Source of the DNA: an uncultured Eubacteriales bacterium
GTDB taxonomy: Bacteria > Bacillota > Clostridia > Oscillospirales > Oscillospiraceae
DNA: 64,000 bases
Direction: 5' to 3'
Assembly (NCBI GenBank): GCA_900545495.1
Contig: UQZJ01000008.1
Coordinates: 1-64,000, forward strand
The notes under the pieces were generated by a model. The model was not told the origin of the DNA. It was given only the letters and a program-made list of their open reading frames with translations, and did no database searches. Within the stretch, counting starts at the first letter, position 1; every line of letters begins with the position of its first letter. The position numbers were made by a program, and so were the translations under genes. Of this stretch, positions 27,322 to 36,301 are shown one piece after another.

Positions 27322-28692
27322 ATGGAAGCATTTGATATTCTCGTCATCGGCGGCGGCCCCGGCGGCTATTCTCTGGCCATTGCGGCGGCCCGCAAGGGTC
27401 TGAAGACGGCGCTCTTTGAAAAGGAGCATCTGGGCGGCACCTGCCTGAACATCGGCTGCATCCCCACCAAATATCTGGTGGATAAGGCCAGCACCATGCG
27501 GAAACTCCGCGGACTGGTGAAAAAGGGGATCCTCACGGAGACGGGCGGCCTCAACTACCCGCAGGTACAGCAGGGCAAGAGCGAGGTCAGCGCAAAGCTG
27601 GTCAACGGCGTCAGCTTCCTGCTGAAGAAGTGCGGTGTTACGGTCATCACCGGCGAGGCGATCTTGAAGCCTGACCGGGTGGTGGAGTGCGGCGGCGTGG
27701 CGTACACCGGCAAGAACGTGGTCATCGCCACGGGCAGCGTACCCATGATGATCCCCGTCCCCGGTCACGAGTACTGCATCGACTCCACCGGCGCACTGGC
27801 GCTGCCGGAGCTGCCCGCCAGCATGGTGGTCATGGGCGGCGGCGTCATCGGTCTGGAGCTGGCCTGCGCCTTCGCGGCCTTCGGCACCAAGATCACGGTG
27901 GTGGAGATGCTGCCGGAGCTGCTGCCCCGGGAGCAGAAGGAGGCGGTGCGCGTCCTGACGCGGGAGATGAAGAAGCTGGGCATCTCCATGAAGACCGGCG
28001 CTAAGATGCTGCGCGTCGAGAAGAGCGGCGAGCTGCTGCGTGCGGTCTACGAGCTCAAGGGCGCGGAGGAGGCCGTGGACTGTGAGCAGGTGCTGATGGC
28101 TGCCGGCCGCAAAACCAACCTCAGCGGCATCGACGCGGAGGCGCTGGGTCTTGCGCTGGATCAGAAGAAGTGCATCGTGGTGGACGACCATATGCGTACC
28201 AATCTGCCCGGCGTCTACGCCATCGGCGACGTGGTGGGCGGCTATCAGCTGGCTCACGCCGCCTATGCCGAGGGCGAGGCGGCGCTGGCGGACATTCTGG
28301 GCGAGGACAAGCCCTACGGCACCATGCCGGTCCCCGTCTGCACCTACACCCTGCCGGTGCTGGCGTCCGTGGGTCTGACCACCGAGGCTGCCGAGGCCGC
28401 CGGCTATGAGGCGGTGCTGGGCGCCTTCGACTACGGGGCCAACGGCATGGCGCTGGCGGAGGGCGCTGTGGGCCGCGTGTTCGTGGTGGCGGACAAGAAC
28501 ACCACCAAGACGCTGGGCGTCTCCATCGTGGGCGAGAACTCCGCCGAGATGATCGCCTTTGCCACCGCCGCCGTGGCGGAGGGCTGGACCACCGAGCAGT
28601 GGGAAAAGACCGTGGTGGCACACCCCTCCCTGTGCGAGATGGTGCGGGAGGCGGCGCTGACGGCCTTTGGGCGCTCCGTCCACACCGCGTGA
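27322..28692 (+). CDS. lpdA: Dihydrolipoyl dehydrogenase
   Basis: 456 residues. The FAD site ILVIGGGPGGYSLA is at the N-terminus. The redox disulfide is Cys41/Cys46 in GGTCLNIGC. The NAD site is VVMGGGVIGLELAC. The C-terminal dimer interface has the catalytic His434 (VVAHPSLCEMV). It reoxidises dihydrolipoamide in 2-oxoacid dehydrogenase or glycine cleavage complexes. No E1, E2 or gcv genes are near, so it serves a distant complex. The ATG at 27322 follows GGAGGG. Confidence 0.94.
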   Translation: MEAFDILVIGGGPGGYSLAIAAARKGLKTALFEKEHLGGTCLNIGCIPTKYLVDKASTMRKLRGLVKKGILTETGGLNYPQVQQGKSEVSAKLVNGVSFLLKKCGVTVITGEAILKPDRVVECGGVAYTGKNVVIATGSVPMMIPVPGHEYCIDSTGALALPELPASMVVMGGGVIGLELACAFAAFGTKITVVEMLPELLPREQKEAVRVLTREMKKLGISMKTGAKMLRVEKSGELLRAVYELKGAEEAVDCEQVLMAAGRKTNLSGIDAEALGLALDQKKCIVVDDHMRTNLPGVYAIGDVVGGYQLAHAAYAEGEAALADILGEDKPYGTMPVPVCTYTLPVLASVGLTTEAAEAAGYEAVLGAFDYGANGMALAEGAVGRVFVVADKNTTKTLGVSIVGENSAEMIAFATAAVAEGWTTEQWEKTVVAHPSLCEMVREAALTAFGRSVHTA

Positions 28693-28728
28693 CCGCCGCC
28701 GCGCAGAAGCGGCACAAGACATATCGAG

Positions 28729-28765
28729 CAAAAAAGATGACGGCAAGAGCCGTCATCTTTTTTGC
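28729..28765. terminator. Intrinsic terminator of lpdA
   Basis: The stem AAAAGATGACGGC/GCCGTCATCTTTT with an AAGA loop is flanked by A and T tracts. Confidence 0.88.
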
Positions 28766-28814
28766 TGCATGGAGCTCCGCGCTTCAGGGGGAGAGAAGCG
28801 GCGGCGCGGCAGCG

Positions 28815-29009
28815 TTATTCGTCGTATTCCGCGTTGGACTCCATTTGCAGCGTATCGAAGCAGTCCCGTACCGCCTGATCCCGTTTGGCGCAGAAGCGGC
28901 TGTAGAGTGTGTGCGCCGACAGGAACAGAAGCCCGCTGCCGATGGCAAATTTTGCGAGGGGGTGTCCCCTGCGGTGCTTTCCGCCGCAGGTACGCGCAGT
29001 CGTTTTCAT
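28815..29009 (-). CDS. Small hypothetical protein with one hydrophobic segment
   Basis: 64 residues. A basic, His/Arg-rich N-terminus (KTTARTCGGKHRRGHPLAK) leads to a hydrophobic stretch (FAIGSGLLFLSAHTLYS) and a charged tail ending SNAEYDE. It is probably a single-pass membrane peptide. The ATG at 29009 follows a good CGGAGGT. It lies 15 bases after the radical SAM remnant on the same strand. Family unrecognised. Confidence 0.6.
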   Translation of the reverse strand: MKTTARTCGGKHRRGHPLAKFAIGSGLLFLSAHTLYSRFCAKRDQAVRDCFDTLQMESNAEYDE

Positions 29010-29023
29010 CGTACATACCTCCG

Positions 29024-29532
29024 TCAATTTCCGTGCTCCTCCGCCCACAGCTTGTCGGCCTCCGGCTTCCAGCAGTCGGCGTAGGCTTTGCATTTCTCAC
29101 ACAGATGCTCGGCGCTCTCGGGCACCTCCAGATCGGTGGAGTGCGCCCCGGACTCCGCCACCATCTGGGGCAGCAGCTCGGGGTTTTCCAGCATGGGGCA
29201 GGGACGCAGGTGGTTGCCGTTGAAGGGCTGTCCCTTCCGGTACAGCCGGAACAGCGGCTGCTGCAAACACTCCAAGAAGCTCTTTTCCCGGATATTCGCA
29301 CCGGAATAGTGGATAAACACGCAGGGCTCCACGTCGCCCGCGGCGTTGATGTGGCAGTAGATGCGTCCGCCGGCTACGCAGCCGCCGGCGAACTCGCCGT
29401 CGGTAAAGAGACAGGCGTGGGTACCCAGCGCCTTGGCCTCCGTCAGCACACGATCCATTTCCTCGAAGGTCAGGCTCTGCTTGTGGCCGTACTCCGCTCC
29501 GCCGCGTGGGAGATCTTTTCGGTGATACTCAT
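29024..29532 (-). pseudogene. Radical SAM/SPASM protein remnant with two internal deletions
   Basis: An ATG at 29532, overlapping the VTT gene stop (ATGA), opens MSITEKISHAAE, the N-terminal helix of a common Clostridial radical SAM family. Near 29,490-29,500 the frame changes and resumes as AEYGHKQSLTFEEMD, which in intact members directly follows the CxxxCxxC cluster motif. After VLTEAKALG the sequence jumps to a segment (TDGEFAGGCVAGG) that is normally some 150 residues further on. The SPASM-like C-terminus (YCHINAAGDVEPC, LRPCPMLENPE, HLCEKCKAYADCW) is intact to the stop at 29024. The 4Fe-4S motif is absent, so no radical SAM chemistry is possible. The comparison with intact members is from memory. 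Confidence 0.75.
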
Positions 29533-30245
29533 TGGTCCGCCGTCCTTTCTTTTATAAAGTCCATAGGTTGTTTTATGTGTTTTTTCCGGTAAAAATGAAA
29601 CGCGATGCAGGAGGCCAGCATCTCCGCCAGATGGATGCCCGCCGCCGTCAGGAACTGAGGGGAGCGGATATCCGAGAGGCTCATGCCCATGATGGGGAAC
29701 AGCACGCAGGTGGTCAGAAAGCCCAGCAGACACGCGGGCAGATAGTCCCTGTATCTTACGCCTACCGCGCCCATGTAGGCGCTGACCACATCGGCGGACA
29801 GGATGCCCAGCAGCCGGACGATCAGCACGAAGAAGAAGTCGCTGCCACCCCGCAGCTCCCGGAGCATGGCGGACTTCGGCCAGCGGCGGAGGATATACTG
29901 CACCGCCTGACTGCCCAGCTTCCGCCCCAGCCAGTAGGGGAGGCTGACCATCACCGCCGTTCCCGCGAGGTTCACCGCGATAGCCGCGGGGAGGGAAAAC
30001 AGAACGCCGCTGGCGGCGTACAACAGGCCGCTGTACAGGAAGATGCTCAGGCTCTTGACGGCGAACAGCGCCAGCAGGAGCGCGGCGGCCAGCGCCGGGT
30101 GCCGGGGCGAGTAGGTGAGGATGCCCTCCAGCGTGAAATCCTCCCGGTGCAGCAGGCACAGTACGATGATGACGAGCCACACCGCGCCCAGCAGACATCG
30201 CGCCAGCCGCAGCTGCCGCCGCTTCGGCGATGCCTTACCAGACAT
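29529..30245 (-). CDS. TVP38/TMEM64 (VTT-domain) membrane protein
   Basis: 238 residues with about six hydrophobic segments (LLGAVWLVIIVLCLL, ALLLALFAVKSLSIFLYSGLL, AIAVNLAGTAVMVSLPYWLGR and others). The SNARE-associated/VTT core includes GLLYAASGVLFSLPAA and RLLGILSADVVSAYMGAVGVRY. Family members may act as lipid scramblases or in envelope maintenance. The ATG at 30245 lies inside the end of the upstream gene, an 11-base overlap. Its stop overlaps the next start (ATGA), so it headed an operon with the now broken radical SAM gene. Confidence 0.85.
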   Translation of the reverse strand: MSGKASPKRRQLRLARCLLGAVWLVIIVLCLLHREDFTLEGILTYSPRHPALAAALLLALFAVKSLSIFLYSGLLYAASGVLFSLPAAIAVNLAGTAVMVSLPYWLGRKLGSQAVQYILRRWPKSAMLRELRGGSDFFFVLIVRLLGILSADVVSAYMGAVGVRYRDYLPACLLGFLTTCVLFPIMGMSLSDIRSPQFLTAAGIHLAEMLASCIAFHFYRKKHIKQPMDFIKERTADQ

Positions 30246-30999
30246 GGGCGTGGGCGGCCTCCGCTTGGGAGGCGGACGGCACAACGCGGGTGAAAGCGGG
30301 GTGACGGCCCCTGTCCAGTGCGAACACGGCGGCGTATACCACGGCGCCTGCCGTCTCGATCATCATGTCGCCCATGGTGTCGATGAGGCCGATGTCGATA
30401 TAGCCCTCCAGCACCACGCCGTTGACGATGACGCTGTCGATCTGGTCGATGCTGCCGATCACACCCACCGCGTCGCCCAGATCGTAGGAGTGGATGGCGG
30501 TGACGAGGGTATCCCGCTGCATATCCGTGCCGAACCAGCGATCCATGCCGTACTCGTAGAACTCCCACAGCGCGGAGACGGAGATGGAGAACAGCACCGC
30601 AAACAGGATACGCAGCCGCCGGTCGTCCTTATAGTCCTTGTTGAGCAGCACGGGGATGTAGGAGCCCAGCACGGCGAATACCACGCCGCCGCTGAAGTGC
30701 AGCAGCTTGTCCCAATGGGCGATGAGGTAGTACAGCTTGTAAATGCGCCCCGACATACCGCCCAGCAGATACAGCATACTGAACACCAGCAGCGCGTTGG
30801 ATACCCGGTAGCCCCACGTCTCCAACACATACGGCACCAGCACGCCGATGCCCACCAGCAGACACACCAGCGCGTCGGACAGCGGGCCTATGCGCAGGGA
30901 GCGCATCATGGAGAACAGCACGAACAGCTCACAGGCTGCCCAGAACCAGACGCGCCAGCGCGCCTGCTCTGCGTGGATACATTGCTTCACGTTTTGCAT
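30235..30999 (-). CDS. Multi-pass membrane protein, DUF2238/YjdF-like
   Basis: 254 residues with six or seven hydrophobic helices. Conserved-looking motifs are HWDKLLHFSGGVVFAVLGSY and SALWEFYEYGMDRWFG, then DTMGDMMIETAGAVV, which resemble the DUF2238/YjdF family of unknown function. The ATG at 30999 follows GGAGGTGACACT. It overlaps the VTT gene, so the two are coupled. No transport substrate can be inferred. Confidence 0.68.
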   Translation of the reverse strand: MQNVKQCIHAEQARWRVWFWAACELFVLFSMMRSLRIGPLSDALVCLLVGIGVLVPYVLETWGYRVSNALLVFSMLYLLGGMSGRIYKLYYLIAHWDKLLHFSGGVVFAVLGSYIPVLLNKDYKDDRRLRILFAVLFSISVSALWEFYEYGMDRWFGTDMQRDTLVTAIHSYDLGDAVGVIGSIDQIDSVIVNGVVLEGYIDIGLIDTMGDMMIETAGAVVYAAVFALDRGRHPAFTRVVPSASQAEAAHAHVW

Positions 31000-31460
31000 A
31001 GTGTCACCTCCACACCGGTTTTTGGCTGGCGGCCGAGCCGTTACAGCCGGATCGTAAAATTGCCTGCCGCTGCTCGGTAGATCCTGCCGCCCTCCCGACC
31101 GGGACTTTGCGTGTACGGCTTTTGATACGATCACCTTAACGAGCTTTTTACACAAAAACCATGGATAAACGGGTCTCTCTGTCTAATTTTTGGCAGAATT
31201 CCGTATATGTACAAATTTGCGCAAAACCGTGTTCTCACGAAAAAAGAGGCACCCGAGGGGCGGTTTTTGCAGGTCTAAATAGTATGTAGCGGCGTTTTTG
31301 GCAGATCGGGGAAAGTGAATAAAAATTACGCACGCCGCCGTCCGGTGAACAATTTTTGTTCACCGCATTTTTTCTGTTTATTGAACAAAATGCGGTGGGG
31401 GTGTATGTTTTCGCCATCAAGCAGAAAACATAGAGCCATGAGCTTACAGGAGGTTTTACG
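31000..31460. other. 461-bp intergenic region with overlapping inverted repeats
   Basis: No coding frame is convincing. It separates the divergent membrane-protein operon and the oleate hydratase gene. The part from 31,100 on is clearly AT-richer than its neighbours. The only structure I can support is the pair of inverted repeats at 31344-31397. I see no consensus -35/-10 pair for either gene. Confidence 0.6.
31344..31397. promoter_or_regulatory. Two overlapping inverted repeats upstream of oleate hydratase
   Basis: The first is GGTGAACAA-TTT-TTGTTCACC (31344-31364, perfect). The second is CACCGCATTTT (31361-31371) with AAAATGCGGTG (31387-31397). They share CACC, so as RNA the two hairpins exclude each other; as DNA the first looks like a TetR-type operator. 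A third TTGAACAA lies at 31381-31388. Confidence 0.6.
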
Positions 31461-33239
31461 ATGTATTATTCCAGTGGTAACTATGAAGCCTTTGCCCGTC
31501 CCAAGAAGCCGGAGGGCGTGGACAACAAATCCGCCTATATCGTGGGCAGCGGTCTGGCGGCCCTCTCCGCCGCCTGCTATCTGGTGCGCGACGGCCAGAT
31601 GCAGGGCGAGCACGTCCACATTCTGGAAAAGGGTGAGCTGCCCGGCGGCGCCTGCGACGGCTACAAGTTCGAGAATCTGGGCTATGTGATGCGCGGCGGC
31701 CGGGAGATGGACAACCACTTTGAAGTCATGTGGGATCTGTTCCGCTCCATCCCCTCCATTGAAACAGAGGGCGTCAGCGTGCTGGACGAGTATTACTGGC
31801 TCAACAAGGAGGATCCCAACTACTCCCTGTGCCGCGCCACCGAGAAGCGCGGACAGGACGCCCACACCGACGGCAAGTTCAGCATCTCCGACAAGGGCGC
31901 TATGGAGATCATGAAGCTGTTCTTCACCCCCAACGAGGAATTGCAGGACAAGAAGATCACCGATTTCTTCGATGACGAGGTGCTCAATTCCAACTTCTGG
32001 CTGTACTGGCGCACCATGTTCGCCTTCGAGAACTGGCACAGCGCGCTGGAGATGAAGCTCTATATCCAGCGGTATATCCACCATATCGGCGGCCTGCCCG
32101 ACTTCACCGCCCTGCGCTTCACCAAGTACAACCAGTATGAGTCCATGATCCTGCCCATGGTGAAGTATCTGGAGAGCCACGGCGTGCAGTTCCACTACGG
32201 CGTGCAGGTGTGCAACGTGGAATTTGACTGCACTGACCCCGCCCGCAAGCTGGCCAAGCGCATCGACGTGCTGCGCGGCGGCGAGAAGGACGCCATCGAC
32301 CTGACGGAGAACGATCTGGTGTTCATCACCAACGGCGGCTGCGTGGAGAACTCCTCCATGGGCAGCCAGAACAAGCCCGCCGCCTACAACACCGAGCTGC
32401 GGGAGGGCGGCGGCTGGGATATGTGGCGCAAGATCGCCGCGCAGGATCCCGACTTCGGCCATCCCGACAAGTTCTGCCACGATCCGGAGAAGACCAACTG
32501 GATGAGCGCCACCGTGGAGACACTGGATCAGCGCATCGTCCCCTATATCAAGAACATCTGCAAGCGCGATCCCTTCACCGGCCATGTGGTCACCGGCGGC
32601 ATCGTCACCGTGAAGGACTCCTCCTGGCTGATGAGCTGGACCATCAACCGCCAGCCCCAGTTCCGTGACCAGCCCAAGGATCACTGTCTGGTGTGGGTCT
32701 ACTCCCTGTTCACCGACAAGCCCGGCGACTTCGTGAAGAAGCCTATGCGGGACTGCACCGGTAAGGAGATCTGCATGGAGTGGCTGTACCACATCGGCGT
32801 GCCGGAGGAGCAGATCGAGGACATGGCGGCCAACAGCGCCAACACCGTGCCGGTGATGATGCCCTATATCGACGCGTTCTTCATGCCCCGCGCCTACGGC
32901 GACCGGCCCAAGGTCGTGCCGGACGGCAGCGTGAACTTCGCCTTCCTCGGTCAGTTTGCCGAGACGCCCCGCGACACCATCTTTACCACCGAGTATTCCA
33001 TGCGTACCGGCATGGAGGCCGTGTACACCCTGCTGAACGTGGATCGCGGCGTGCCGGAGGTCTGGGGCAGCGTCTACGATGTCCGCGACCTGCTGAACGC
33101 CACCGTGAAGCTGCGGGACGGCAAGAAGGCCACCGACATGGATCTGAGCTTCGGCGAAAAGATGGTCCTGAAGAAGGCCCTCAGCAAGATCGGCGGTACC
33201 GATGTGGAAAAGCTGCTGAAGCAGTACGGCGTCATCTGA
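31461..33239 (+). CDS. ohyA: Oleate hydratase (myosin-cross-reactive antigen family)
   Basis: 592 residues, full length. The FAD motif YIVGSGLAALSAACYLVRDG (residues 26-45) is followed by ILEKGELPGGACDG and MRGGREMDNHFE, which holds the Glu at position 82 that matches the catalytic Glu of characterised hydratases. It adds water to the cis-9 bond of oleate to make 10-hydroxystearate, a detoxification step common in gut bacteria. The ATG follows CAGGAGG. The gene is single, with an inverted-repeat leader and its own terminator. Confidence 0.96.
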   Translation: MYYSSGNYEAFARPKKPEGVDNKSAYIVGSGLAALSAACYLVRDGQMQGEHVHILEKGELPGGACDGYKFENLGYVMRGGREMDNHFEVMWDLFRSIPSIETEGVSVLDEYYWLNKEDPNYSLCRATEKRGQDAHTDGKFSISDKGAMEIMKLFFTPNEELQDKKITDFFDDEVLNSNFWLYWRTMFAFENWHSALEMKLYIQRYIHHIGGLPDFTALRFTKYNQYESMILPMVKYLESHGVQFHYGVQVCNVEFDCTDPARKLAKRIDVLRGGEKDAIDLTENDLVFITNGGCVENSSMGSQNKPAAYNTELREGGGWDMWRKIAAQDPDFGHPDKFCHDPEKTNWMSATVETLDQRIVPYIKNICKRDPFTGHVVTGGIVTVKDSSWLMSWTINRQPQFRDQPKDHCLVWVYSLFTDKPGDFVKKPMRDCTGKEICMEWLYHIGVPEEQIEDMAANSANTVPVMMPYIDAFFMPRAYGDRPKVVPDGSVNFAFLGQFAETPRDTIFTTEYSMRTGMEAVYTLLNVDRGVPEVWGSVYDVRDLLNATVKLRDGKKATDMDLSFGEKMVLKKALSKIGGTDVEKLLKQYGVI

Positions 33240-33266
33240 TGCCGCGTCCCGCGATGGCAAAACAAT

Positions 33267-33304
33267 AAAAGAGGCGCGCCGGTCAAACCGGCGCGCCCCT
33301 TTTC
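33267..33304. terminator. Bidirectional terminator, oleate hydratase / SulP
   Basis: The stem GGCGCGCCGGT/ACCGGCGCGCC is flanked by AAAAGA and CCTTTT. Confidence 0.85.
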
Positions 33305-33325
33305 AGCGAAAAAATGTTTTGGCGC

Positions 33326-34951
33326 TTACTGCTGGGAGGCCAGCGCAATGGCCTGCTGGATGTGGTCGCAGAAGTTCTCCCGTCCCACCTTGTCCACGAA
33401 GCCGGCGCGCTCCATCACGTGCAGGGGCTGCTCGTTGACGTGGGAGAAGATGACCCGCACGCCCTTCTTGGCGCACTCGTCATACAGCGCCTCCAGCGCG
33501 TTGAGGGCGGTGACGTCCAGCGCATTGACCATGTGCATACGGATGACGAGGCAGCGGGTGAACTCCTTGACGGTGATCTCGCCGATGTGGTCGGCCATGC
33601 CGAAGAACAGCGGCCCGCGGATCTCGTAGACACGGACGTGCAGCGGTACCTCGGTGAGCTGATCCTCCGGCATATCCTTGTACTTCCAGCCGCGCACCTC
33701 CGTCTCGTCGCTCATGCGCTTCATGAACAGCAGCGCCGCCAGCAGCATACCCACCTCGATGGCCACCACCAGATCGAAGATGACCGTCAGCAAAAAGGTC
33801 AGCACCAGCACCAGAACATCGCTCTTGGGGGCGCACTTACACAGGCGCACAAAGGGACGCCACTGGCACATATTATACGCCACGCTGAACAGGATGGCGG
33901 CGATACAGGGCATGGGGATGAGGGCTGCGTAGGGCATCAGCACCACCAGCACCAGTACCAGCACGGCGGCGTGGATCATGCCCGCCACGGGGGTGCGGCC
34001 GCCGGACTTGATGTTGGCGGCGGTACGGGCGATAGCGCCGGTGGCGGGGATGCCGCCGAACAGCGCCGAGCCCACGTTGCCGATGCCCTGTGCGATCAGC
34101 TCCGTGTTGGAGTTGTGGTGGGAGGCCACCATGCCGTCGGCCACCACGCAGGACAAAAGACTCTCAATAGCGGCTAAGATGGCGATGGTGAAGGCGCTGG
34201 GCAGCATAGCCTGCACAGTGTCAAAGGAGAAGTCCGGCGGGGTGAAGGAGGGCAGCCTGTTGGAGATGGTGTAGAGGTTGCCGATGGTGTTCACCGGCAG
34301 GTGCAGAAGCTTCACCATGGCGATGCCCACCAGCACGGCGATGAGGCTGCCGGGGATGAGCTTATTGATGCGGGGCCAGATGAGGAGAACGGCCAGACAC
34401 ACCGCGCCCACCAGCGCCGCCCAGAGGTTGACGGTATCCAGACTGCGGAAGAAGCAGGCGGCCTTTTCCATGGTCTCGATGGGCTTTTCCGGGTAGCTCA
34501 CGCCGAAAAAGTCCTTCCACTGTCCGATGAAGATGGTCACGGCGATACCGGCGGTAAAGCCGGTGGTGATGGTGTAGGGGATGAAGCGGATCAGGCTGCC
34601 CAGCTTCAAAACGCCCATCAGGATCAGGATGATGCCCGCCATGACGGTGGCAAGGGCCAGCCCGCCCATGCCGTGCTCCGCCACGATACCCGCCACAATG
34701 GTGGCAAAGGCGGCGGTGGGGCCCGCGATCTGCACCCGGCTGCCGCCGAAGAAGGAAATCAGGAAGCCCGCGATAATGGCGGTGTAGATGCCCTGCTCCG
34801 GGCCGACGCCGCTGGCCAGCGCCAGCGCGATAGAAAGGGGCAGTGCGATGATGGCCACGATGACGCCCGATACCGCGTCCTTGGCGAACTGCTTGCCGGA
34901 ATAGGACTTCAAGCAGTCAAACAGCGCGGGGGCGAATACTTTCTTGTGCAT
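33326..34951 (-). CDS. SulP-family anion transporter with STAS domain
   Basis: 541 residues. About eleven membrane segments include the signature IIALPLSIALALASGVGPEQGIYTAI and GGSRVQIAGPTAAF. The C-terminal ~110 residues form a cytosolic STAS domain (VYEIRGPLFFGMADHIGEI, LDVTALNALEALYDECAKKGVRVIFS). Substrates in the family are sulfate, bicarbonate or dicarboxylates; none is implied here. The ATG at 34951 follows AGAGAGGT. It is convergent with oleate hydratase. Confidence 0.94.
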   Translation of the reverse strand: MHKKVFAPALFDCLKSYSGKQFAKDAVSGVIVAIIALPLSIALALASGVGPEQGIYTAIIAGFLISFFGGSRVQIAGPTAAFATIVAGIVAEHGMGGLALATVMAGIILILMGVLKLGSLIRFIPYTITTGFTAGIAVTIFIGQWKDFFGVSYPEKPIETMEKAACFFRSLDTVNLWAALVGAVCLAVLLIWPRINKLIPGSLIAVLVGIAMVKLLHLPVNTIGNLYTISNRLPSFTPPDFSFDTVQAMLPSAFTIAILAAIESLLSCVVADGMVASHHNSNTELIAQGIGNVGSALFGGIPATGAIARTAANIKSGGRTPVAGMIHAAVLVLVLVVLMPYAALIPMPCIAAILFSVAYNMCQWRPFVRLCKCAPKSDVLVLVLTFLLTVIFDLVVAIEVGMLLAALLFMKRMSDETEVRGWKYKDMPEDQLTEVPLHVRVYEIRGPLFFGMADHIGEITVKEFTRCLVIRMHMVNALDVTALNALEALYDECAKKGVRVIFSHVNEQPLHVMERAGFVDKVGRENFCDHIQQAIALASQQ

Positions 34952-35078
34952 AAGGTACCTCTCTCGTCCTTTTTTGCCGCGACGCGGCCTTACCATCATA
35001 GCGCTTTACCACCGCCGCTGCAACTCGAAAAACGGCGAAAAAGCCAATTTTCAGGCGATTTCTTTGTGGGAATGTTAC

Positions 35079-35117
35079 AAAGAGCGCTCGCCGGCACAGC
35101 CGGTGAACGCTCTTTTC
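35079..35117 (-). terminator. Terminator downstream of the composite pseudogene
   Basis: The stem AAAGAGCG..CGCCGGC/GCCGGTG..CGCTCTTTT has one internal loop and A and T tracts on both sides. Confidence 0.75.
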
Positions 35118-35154
35118 GGTCAAACAGTGGATAAACGCCGGGAAAACAGGCCAT

Positions 35155-36301
35155 TTACCGGGCGTCCGCCGGATAGTTGCGGAGCAATGCCTTGTAGAAA
35201 TCCACCGCCAGATGGGGCTTATCCACGCTGATATTCTCGTTTTCCCCATGCACCGATGCGTATTGCTGCTTGTCGATGTCGATGGGGGCGAACCGGATCA
35301 CCGTGTCGGAGAGATCGGTGAACTGCCGTGCGTCCGCCGCGTTGAGCTTGGGGATCAGCTTGATGAGCAGCCGCTCGAACATCCCAAGGTGGGAGAACAC
35401 AAAGCCCATGGGGAACTTCATGTGGGGCGCCATGGCCTCGAACATCCCACGTACCTCCGGGTGGAGCCGCCGGATATACAGCTTCTTCTCGTCCGCCTCC
35501 GCGATAAAGGCCGCCATACGCATGACGGGGGTCTTGTGTCCCCCCCCTCCAGTCCCGCGTGACCCGGCAGGTTTTTGGCGATGAGCCGCGCCGTGCATCT
35601 CCCCTTTTCGTGGACGGCCATCATGGCGCCGGGCAGCACGTTCAGCACCGCGAAGGGGAAGGACACGAACAGGGCGAACACGCAGGCCAGCACCAGCCGG
35701 TTCCCCGGCAGCATATCGATGAAGCAGATCACGATCTCCGCGGCGGAAAATACGGTGCAGCCCAGAATGATGGGCAGCTTCTTACCTCGCTTCTTGGCGA
35801 ATTTGTTTACCAGCGGGTACATCAGCAGCGACCCGGCGATGGAGATGACCAAGATCAGCACGGAGTACGTCTCCGCAAGACCCATCAGCGAGGTCACATA
35901 GTACATGATGCACGCCTGAAAGAACGCCATGCCCGCGCCCTTGAACGCGCTGACGATCAGCGGGCTGACATAGCCGAGGGCGCTGCCGGTCACAAAGAAG
36001 AACGAGCTGATGGTGTAGGCGTTCACCCGCACCGGCCGTCCTTATGCCGGCTCTTGTCGGAGCCGGCGGCGATCAGCGGGTCTGTCACCGCGTCGATGAT
36101 GTGTCCCACTGCCTTGATCATGCCGATGATGGTCAGCACGCCCAGCACCAGCCGTCCCTGCGGGATGAGGTCGGGGATGCCCGACGCCTTGGAGGGCTGG
36201 TAGAAATAGATAAGATAGTTATTCAGCATGGTCGTAAAAAGGCCCACCGCAAATTGCGGAAGGCGCAGTCTTACGATGAGGGAGGTGTCGACTTTTCTCA
36301 T
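35155..36301 (-). pseudogene. Composite remnant: GPH-type sugar symporter joined to an M20 peptidase
   Basis: The ATG at 36301 overlaps the upstream stop (ATGA) and gives a GPH-symporter N-terminus (RLPQFAVGLFTTMLNNYLIYFY, DAVTDPLIAAGSDKSRHKDGR). At about 36,030 the frame breaks and resumes at VNAYTISSFFFVTGSALGY with several helices missing. After AVLNVLPGAMMA the reading passes straight into M20-peptidase-like sequence (VHEKGRCTARLIAKNLPGHAG). A second frame break falls at a G8 tract (35540-35547 as C8), then KTPVMRMAAFIAEADEKKL and a shortened C-terminus ending at 35155. Two former genes have thus been fused and trimmed by several deletions. Neither product can be functional. Confidence 0.75.

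Noticed and set aside
31326..33260. A 644-residue frame opposite oleate hydratase
   Set aside because: Shadow frame; His/Val/Gly-rich with no domain.
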